The notes under the pieces are model-generated. The model saw nothing but the letters and a program-made list of their open reading frames with translations. It made no database searches and was not told the DNA's origin. A stretch of 64,000 bases of DNA from contig OY821519.1 in the NCBI GenBank assembly GCA_963682025.1, forward strand, positions 137,578,094 through 137,642,093, read 5' to 3'. Below are positions 57,851-64,000 of the stretch, piece after piece. A program made the translations under genes and the position numbers. Source of the stretch: Cordilura impudica. Its lineage: Eukaryota > Arthropoda > Insecta > Diptera > Scathophagidae. Every line of letters starts with the position of its first letter. Position 1 is the stretch's first letter.

Positions 57851-58464
57851 GGAATGGTCGTAGTGGAGAGATAATTATCTCGGCTGGTGGTGGCAACTTG
57901 TATACAGCTCGAGATACATTCAACCACATCTCGAAGCCAAACAACGAAACGACGAGCATAAATATATTATTATTAGACTGTCTCTGGGTCTCACCAGAGA
58001 TCTAATTTTTGACTCATTTTTTATTTGGTCTCAAAATTCGGCGTGGTAGTTCATTGTGTTTATCGGTGGTATCGGTTTGGTTGATATCTAACAAATGATT
58101 AATACCGCATGATCAATGTTTTTCGGGGTATTTCATTTGAAAAAAGATATTTAAAAACGTGGCCAAGTTGCTGAAAACACTTTCCCTTAATTTTTCAAAT
58201 ATTTTTTTGTTAGGACACATACATAATCGTATACCAAAATTTGGAAATTTTTCCATAAAAAAATTGACAAAATGCTGGGTTTTCCACGCGTATAAACTTC
58301 ACTGACTCTGATTGCAAATTTATATAAATTTAAAATTGATTACGAATTAGCTCTTTAAATAGACGGACACGTTTTCGATTTTTACAATAATATTTGTAAA
58401 TGTAAAAATTAAACATGTGGACTTTTAATTAATAATAAAGGACGTGTAATAAAACTAATAAAAA
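57851..58464. other. Spacer, no gene seen
   Basis: No recognisable protein or repeat match within the window. Confidence 0.4.
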
Positions 58465-60771
58465 CAATTAAGAGTGTTAAATTCGGCTGTCGCGAATAAA
58501 TGTAAACAAAATATTGGAAAAATATGCATGCGTTTCCTATATGCATGCGTTTCCGATTATATGACATAAGTTCTCGTTTAATTTAGTTTTTGCTAATTAA
58601 ATAGCTCGCCCTAACCTCCATTGCAAAGGTAATGGTTGTGTAGGGTGGCTACATGCATTAAATCGTGCTAATTGGAGATTGCTGTATAGTTTCTTTTAAC
58701 TGGCGAAATATTTTTTCATTGCGGCCATATAGGTCGGATGGAGTAACAAAATAATAACCAAAAAAAGCTCTCTCAACTTTCATATTAAAATATTGCCATA
58801 TTTGGAAAACATAGAGAATAAATTTATAATAATTAAAAATAATCAAATTAGGGATGCCAAACGCAAAAAAAATGTCCCAAACATTTTAAATAAAATAATT
58901 TGTTATCTTTATTTTCTGAAAACCTTCAAATTTTCATCCAAAAAAAAATTGTGAAAAATAATATATAAATAACATTCTCATCAAATTGCGTTAATTTATG
59001 TAACAATTTTTATGTTCGCAATTCTTAAATATCATTTGAGGTTTTATCAAATTCATTGAATTTAAATTAATGTTTTCTGTAGTCCGATTCTGTAAATTTG
59101 AACGATCCGACAATCGCAAAATATATCGACAGCTATTGTTGTTTGCACTAAGGATTAAGTAATTCACTAAGTACATACATCTTAGCGACAGTCGACAAAT
59201 CTAATTTTCAATTTATTTAAATTGTAAATGAGTGGCATCACTGTCAAAATAAGCGAAAAACACAAAGAAGAAAAGAAAAAAACAAATTACTTCGTGTTTG
59301 ACAGGATGATTTTATATTTATGTTTAATATCTCCATTTTTTTTACTAATATTTCTGTTTATTTATTTGAATTTCATTTTCATGAATTGAATATGCCATTT
59401 AATTTTTTTATTTATATAAAAAAAGTTTTTTAATAAAAGCAAAATATTTTCACTATTTTATGATTTTTATTTATGTATGACGACATTTCAACCTAAAAAT
59501 TTAAGTTTTCATCGATTGAATAAACAACACAAAAATGGTTGTCGTTTAGATAACAACAACAGCTGACTTTAACAATAGCGAATATCGTTTAAAAATTTTA
59601 CTGATAATTTTGCTTTTCTTTTTTAACGATTCGACTATCGTTAAAAGAAGAAATGTATTTTCCCTACAACAAAATATTGCAGAATTTTATGTAAATAAAA
59701 TAATATACTGATTTATTTCTAACATGCAGTTATTATGGATATACATATAAAGAATATATGTATATTATTTGTATTATTTAATATGTTTATGTATGTATAT
59801 GTAAATATTACACACAAAAAATACAACATCAAACGTTATTTTTGTGTTATTTTTGTGTTTTTCTCTTTAAATAAATTAATACATACAATTTTTTTTTGCT
59901 AAATTTACATTGTTTTTTTTTTATTAACAACTAGGTATTTTAGCATTATTTGCTTTAGATGCTGGTGAATTTTTACTCCCTTTATATTAACTCGTCGTGA
60001 CTGCCTATCGAAAAAATTTGGATCGATTTTAACCCCTTTCCCGTGACCCAATCGATCTGAAACTTTGCGGGCAGGCTCGTGGCAATGACAGAAATGATCT
60101 AGTAAATCTTTTTAGTGATGCCAAAACAATGGAAACTTTTAAATTTTTGTACCAGAGTTGATAAAAAAAATGTACAAAGTGTTAGTTTTTATTATATTAT
60201 TACCACAACGACCACAAAAACAACAAGTCCAGCTATGACTACAATACAACATTTAGAATAACAACAAGAACAATATAGAAACATCATGTTTTTAATTTTT
60301 TTTTTTCAGAGATTTCCCTGGACCTGTTCCACCGATTTTAATGATTTTTGCAATAGAATTCTTCCGATGAATTTGGAGAATCATCCTCACTAAAAACGAT
60401 CACCTTAGCTATCCTATTGAGGGCGTGATTGTGACAAGAATATCATAGAAAGTTATATTTTTTTAAGACTTGTTTTAGTTCTTCATTCAAATCTCGGGCA
60501 CTAATTGACCGATTTGGACGATTTTAAATAGCAAACTTCTCAGGATGTTAGTGAATCATTTTTATGTCAACGAGCACCCTAGCTACCCGATTGATGCCGT
60601 CATCGTGATTTCCATAGGCGGACAGACGGACATCGCTATATCAACTCCGGTTGTTATAAGGATCACAAATATATACATTTTATTGGGTCCAAAATTTTGT
60701 TTCTAATTATTACAAACGGAATGACAAACTTATATATACCCTCTGCACAGTGGAGTGGAGGGTATAAAAAA
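58465..60771 (+). mobile_element. Long DINE-1/Helentron-like element, copy R1-B
   Basis: Matches R1-A (11593-15055) from TTAAGAGTGTTAAATTCGGC to the terminal CAGTGGAGTGGAGGGTATAA. It has an empty site for the Harbinger-type MITE (near 59153). It also lacks about 690 bases at 59648, where AAAAGAA repeats in R1-A mark the break points, fitting a microhomology deletion here. No coding frame. Confidence 0.68.
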
Positions 60772-60774
60772 CCC

Positions 60775-60810
60775 CTGAAGACGAAGCCAAACAAGCTTCG
60801 AAACGTCGGG
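60775..60810 (+). other. Stem-loop with CTGAAGA...GAAAC core
   Basis: CTGAAGAC, then GAAGC paired with GCTTC across a CAAACAA loop, then GAAACGTCGGG. Motifs of this form sit at the ends of Penelope-like elements and resemble the hammerhead ribozyme core (CUGANGA...GAAA). There is one extra base before stem II and no flanking stem I/III was found, so catalytic ability is not claimed. Confidence 0.35.
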
Positions 60811-60967
60811 TAAAATTGTAAACATTAGTTTGCATAGTAAAATGTGACCAACCTAGCCGTTTTTTTGGATTTTAAAAAAATAAAAAATTATATTAAATAT
60901 TTTATTATTTACTTATTTATTTTTGACCTAAAATTACTAAAATTAATATTTTTTCAAATATATTTTA

Positions 60968-62178
60968 CGGGGTGGGCCATAAGTCACTGAACAAGGTATT
61001 TTTGATATATTTCTTTTTTATTTTGTATTTATTTTCTGTTTTTATTTTTCAATATTAGAAAAAATGCTTGGGAGACTCAATAGCCACGCGAATTGTTGAA
61101 TTTTATTTTATTTGTCAAAATTCAATAGTTCAAACATAAAGAAAATTTCGCAATTTTTTTAACACCAGAAATGTACCAACACGAAATCAAGTACGCAATC
61201 CAGTCGCTCGTTTTTAGTAATCGGGATCTGTTAGTGACTTATCGTGGAGTGGAGAACCGCTTGAATCACGAATCCAAGATAATATCGAACGGGTTCGGGA
61301 GAGCATAAATGAGACCCAGAAGAATCGACTCGTAAACGTGCCAATCAGCTTCAAATGTCCAGAACTTCGCTGTGAAGAATAATGAAAAAAATGTATTGCT
61401 GTCTCCATACAAGCTACAAATGGTACATGAAATTTTGCCGCAAGATTTTGCAACCTGCTTAAAGTTTTATGCAAAATTTACCGAATTATTAACGGATGAT
61501 CCTGATTTTAAGAAAAAAATTTTAATGACCCATCAAGCGCATTTAAGTGGTTATGTTATTAAGCAAAATTTTAGAATCTGGGGCATTGAAAACCGAAGAG
61601 TTATTCAACAGCGTTTGGGGTGGAATGTCAGCAGACAAGATATATGGTCAGTACTTCTTATAAGATGAAGGTGGCTGCATTGACTGTAAATGGTGAGTGT
61701 TACAGGGCTATGTTAGGAAATTTTTGTATTTCCTGAACTTGAAAATACTCAAGTAATGTGGTTTCAGCAGGAGCTAAGTCCCATACTGCTAAGGAAAATC
61801 TCGTTTTACGATTTGGAGGCGGTAATTGGCCATCACGATCACCCGCCTTAACACCACCAGATTTCTTTTTGTGGGGATAGTTGAAAGATTGTGTGTTCGC
61901 AAATAAATCGCAAGGGCTACAACAATCAAAAGACTACATATTAAGTGCAATTATTGCGATTGATTAACCAGTTTTGGCTTCAGTTATGGACCAGGTACTG
62001 CAAAGGGTAGCAGCTTGCAATGAGGCTGATGGCACGCCTCTTATATACATATATTAGTTTTAAAATTTATTTTTTTTAAGTCCTCATGCTTAAAACTTCT
62101 TTTGTAATTAAAATTATTCATTTTCAATAGAAAAATTATATCAAATATACAATTTTCAGTGACTTATGGCACACCCTG
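60968..62178 (+). mobile_element. Mariner-like element, TA target duplication
   Basis: The left end CGGGGTGGGCCATAAGTCAC and the inverse right end CAGGGTGTGCCATAAGTCAC form inverted repeats of about 23 bases, flanked by TA on both sides (60966-60967, 62179-62180). The element is 1,211 bases with one transposase pseudogene. Confidence 0.9.
61160..62055 (+). pseudogene. Mariner-like transposase, multiply broken
   Basis: Scattered frames give NIERVRESINETQKNR, KRANQLQMSRTSL (helix-turn-helix), YKLQMVHEILPQDFATCLKF, DPDFKKKILMTHQAHLSGYV, QNFRIWGIENRRVIQQR, VMWFQQ, NWPSRSPALTPPDFFLW and VLQRVAACNEADGTP. The first acidic catalytic residue region reads MTHQAHL. In the second, WFQQ-DG-AKSHTA has lost about four bases including the Asp codon. 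The third Asp in PPDFFLW remains. Related intact transposases are common in insects. Dead copy. Confidence 0.8.
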
Positions 62179-62339
62179 TATATATTTTGCACTAACATTT
62201 TCCTTTTTTTTCTATTTATAGGAGAAAATGTCTTTTCGCATCTTAAAATCAGAAATTTCTTCTCGTTATCATATAAGAAAATCGTAAAAGTACAAAAAAT
62301 CGTACTTTCGAATAAAAATACGTTCGCTTACGACTGCAA

Positions 62340-62560
62340 AAATTAGACCCCAGGTCGCAAATATGAATATATATTCATGAAATTTGGTATATAAGCTTCC
62401 ATCGGACATAGGACGAAAGCTATTGAAATTGGTTAAAATTGGTACATTTTCAGATCTAGTCCCCATACAAATGGCCCCTTAATTTGCCATAAAATCGAGT
62501 TTGTGTGTGTTTAGCACAACCATTAATCAGTATTCCAAAAACAAACCCTGATGACAGTAA
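62340..62560 (-). repeat. DINE-1-like R2 internal fragment
   Basis: CAGGTCGCAAATATGAATAT, GGTATATAAGCTTCCATCGG and TAGTCCCCATACAAATGGCC match the middle of R2 in inverse orientation. Both terminal hairpins are missing. Confidence 0.65.
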
Positions 62561-62612
62561 ATTGTACGTTCATCAGCATTATATTGAATTTCACAATTTG
62601 TTTATATAAATA

Positions 62613-64000
62613 CTAGCTGTACCCGGTCCGCTTTGCTGGCCCCTAGTAAAGATTTTAAATTTTATAAAACTTTTATTGTACAATGCTTTTTATTAGTGAA
62701 ATTATATCTATTATATACATATTAATTAGCAACCTTTTATTGCAATGCTCTCTGATAAAAAATATTCTTTGTTTTGCCTTCATTTGCGAATATATATAAT
62801 GATGATGGTCCACCAACACGTGAGCATCCAACGTATAATTGTCCATGTGAGAAACATGGTGTCTCAAGATTAAATTCGCAGACTTGCAACGATTGACCTT
62901 GAGATTTATTAAATGTCATAGCAAATGCTACACGTATGGAAATTGAATGCGTTTAAAGTTAAACGGCATATCTGATGGAATGATTGGTATACGTAAAATT
63001 AGTACATTTTCACTTTTGTATGATATTGTTGAATAATTTGTTAACAGCCAATCTAGTATCATTACAAAGCCGTGGTTGATTTAAATTGCGTAAAAGAATT
63101 ATTGGCACACCAATTTATAATTGTAGAATGTGAGGTGGAGTTCCAGGCAAATCAAGTGAATTTAAAAATTCTGTTGGGTAATTCACAATTTCATCTGGAT
63201 CCATAATACAATCAATCGATTTGTATTTTTTTGTTTAGCCAGTAATTTTATTTAGAATATCAATATTAATGTCATGGACATCCATTGATGATTCTTATAA
63301 TTATGTATGACTTGAAATTAAATCTTCTCTGGATTCATTAGTAACACAAAAATTTTCAGGTAATATTATTATTCCTGTTATACTGTCCAATAATTGGTTA
63401 GAAAACAAATGTGCTGATTGGTCATTTTTTTAAATGTACGCGCATGTTTATAGTAAGTGATAGTTTTTGAACAAAATGCCACAAGTTATATGATTTTAAA
63501 CACGCGCTTAATTCATCTGCTGGTGTTGATCGTGTAATAAGTGGTAAAGTTTGCCTAAAATCACCTGCCAATAATATAAGAGCACCTCCAAATGATTGGT
63601 CGTTGTTACGTAAATCTTGCAATGTTCGATGCAATGCCTCTAATGACTTTTTATGTTTTCGAAATATTGCATGTTGGTGTTTCTGTTAGCTGCATATTTA
63701 ATGGTAATTTTAATGCAGAATGTGTCGCTCTGCCACCATATAACAAAGTAGGCCATTGCCAATGCTATATTACCATTTGAACGTATTGCTGCTAAAATAA
63801 CTGAAATTAAATATGTTTTCCCAGTACCTTAGCAGCATCTAAGAAATAAATTCCAGCAGTTCCTGCATTAACAGATTTCATAATATTGTCGTAAACGTGT
63901 TTTTGCTGGGGAATCATGTTTGGTATATTCTGTTTAAGAAAAGTATTTAATGCATTGATATCGTAATTTTTTTTACGTTGCATTTCACGATTAGATAAGT
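62613..64000 (-). mobile_element. Helitron, 3' part, extends past the window
   Basis: On the minus strand the sequence ends CGGACCGGGTACAGCTAG followed by T, the canonical Helitron 3' end (CTRR before T). A GC-rich block GGGGCCAGCAAAGCGGACCG just inside could form the end hairpin. Upstream on the same strand is helicase coding sequence. The 5' end and Rep domain would be beyond 64000. Confidence 0.8.
62700..64000 (-). pseudogene. Helitron Pif1-type helicase, C-terminal part, broken
   Basis: From the window edge inwards on the minus strand: a Walker A region readable as GTGKTYLISVILAAIRSNGN after a one-base shift; LILLAGDFRQTLPLITRSTP (helicase motif II/III region); ACLKSYNLWHFVQKLSLTIN; and MTFNKSQGQSLQVCEFNLET with SHGQLYVGCSRVG (motifs V/VI), ending YQRALQ and a stop at about 62737. 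Several frameshifts and stops lie between, especially 62940-63420. The helicase unwinds donor DNA in rolling-circle transposition. This copy cannot make it. Confidence 0.82.

Noticed and set aside
1..64000. tRNA, rRNA or snRNA genes
   Set aside because: I looked for A/B box or conserved stem motifs while reading and saw none convincing; a covariance-model scan would be needed to exclude them.

Overview
The window is AT-rich, intron-like animal DNA, almost certainly from a fly. Eukaryotic transposons of many classes are nested in one another, splice sites are spliceosomal, and the commonest dispersed repeat resembles the Drosophila DINE-1/INE-1 design (terminal TATACCC...GGGTATA hairpin, GACGGACGGACAT tract, TAGTCGG...CCGACTA palindrome). 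A higher (brachyceran, perhaps calyptrate) fly is an inference; no species marker is visible. The only stretch that looks like a host gene is one 38-codon exon on the minus strand (54715-54828), so most of the window may lie in its introns or beside that gene.

Layout. 1-2.4 kb: Transib (RAG1-type) element cut by the window edge. 2.5-4.5 kb: broken LINE reverse transcriptase and broken mariner/Tc1 transposase. 4.8-5.5 kb: MITE. 6.8-7.7 kb: second Transib remnant. 8.0-9.8 kb: unclassified transposase-like gene. 9.8-10.6 kb: fold-back hAT element with 8-bp target duplication. 11.6-15.1 kb: long DINE-1-like element carrying a Harbinger-type MITE. 15.3-17.8 kb: piggyBac pseudogene. 18.1-20.7 kb: Tc1 fragment and two tandem DINE-1-like copies. 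22.0-24.7 kb: hAT element with 8-bp target duplication. 25.15-34.6 kb: 9.5-kb minisatellite of a 21-bp (seven-codon) unit. 35.0-38.1 kb: Helitron-like pieces, a non-autonomous piggyBac and a Tc1 pseudogene. 38.45-42.96 kb: Transib derivative that is a giant inverted repeat with arms of about 1.4 kb. 43.0-51.2 kb: CR1/L2-like LINE split by a complete Transib element (46418-50236). 51-53.3 kb: tandem duplication of the LINE 3' end plus a DINE-1-like copy. 54.7-57.9 kb: host exon, small Helitron-like and TA-flanked MITEs, RNase H-bearing LINE tail. 58.5-60.8 kb: paralogue of the 11.6-15.1 kb element. 61.0-62.2 kb: mariner-like pseudogene. 62.6-64 kb: Helitron with Pif1-type helicase, leaving the window.

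The most notable item is the Transib at 46418-50236: imperfect inverted termini beginning CACTGTGG/CACAGTGG, a perfect CGAAC target duplication and an uninterrupted 673-codon transposase that keeps every RAG1-type catalytic and zinc-binding position I can align. At least three other Transib relatives, differing strongly from it, lie within 50 kb. The second notable item is the 21-bp minisatellite with a 1,691-codon frame. Nothing here acts as an operon or pathway; the parts relate by nesting, which gives a relative insertion chronology.
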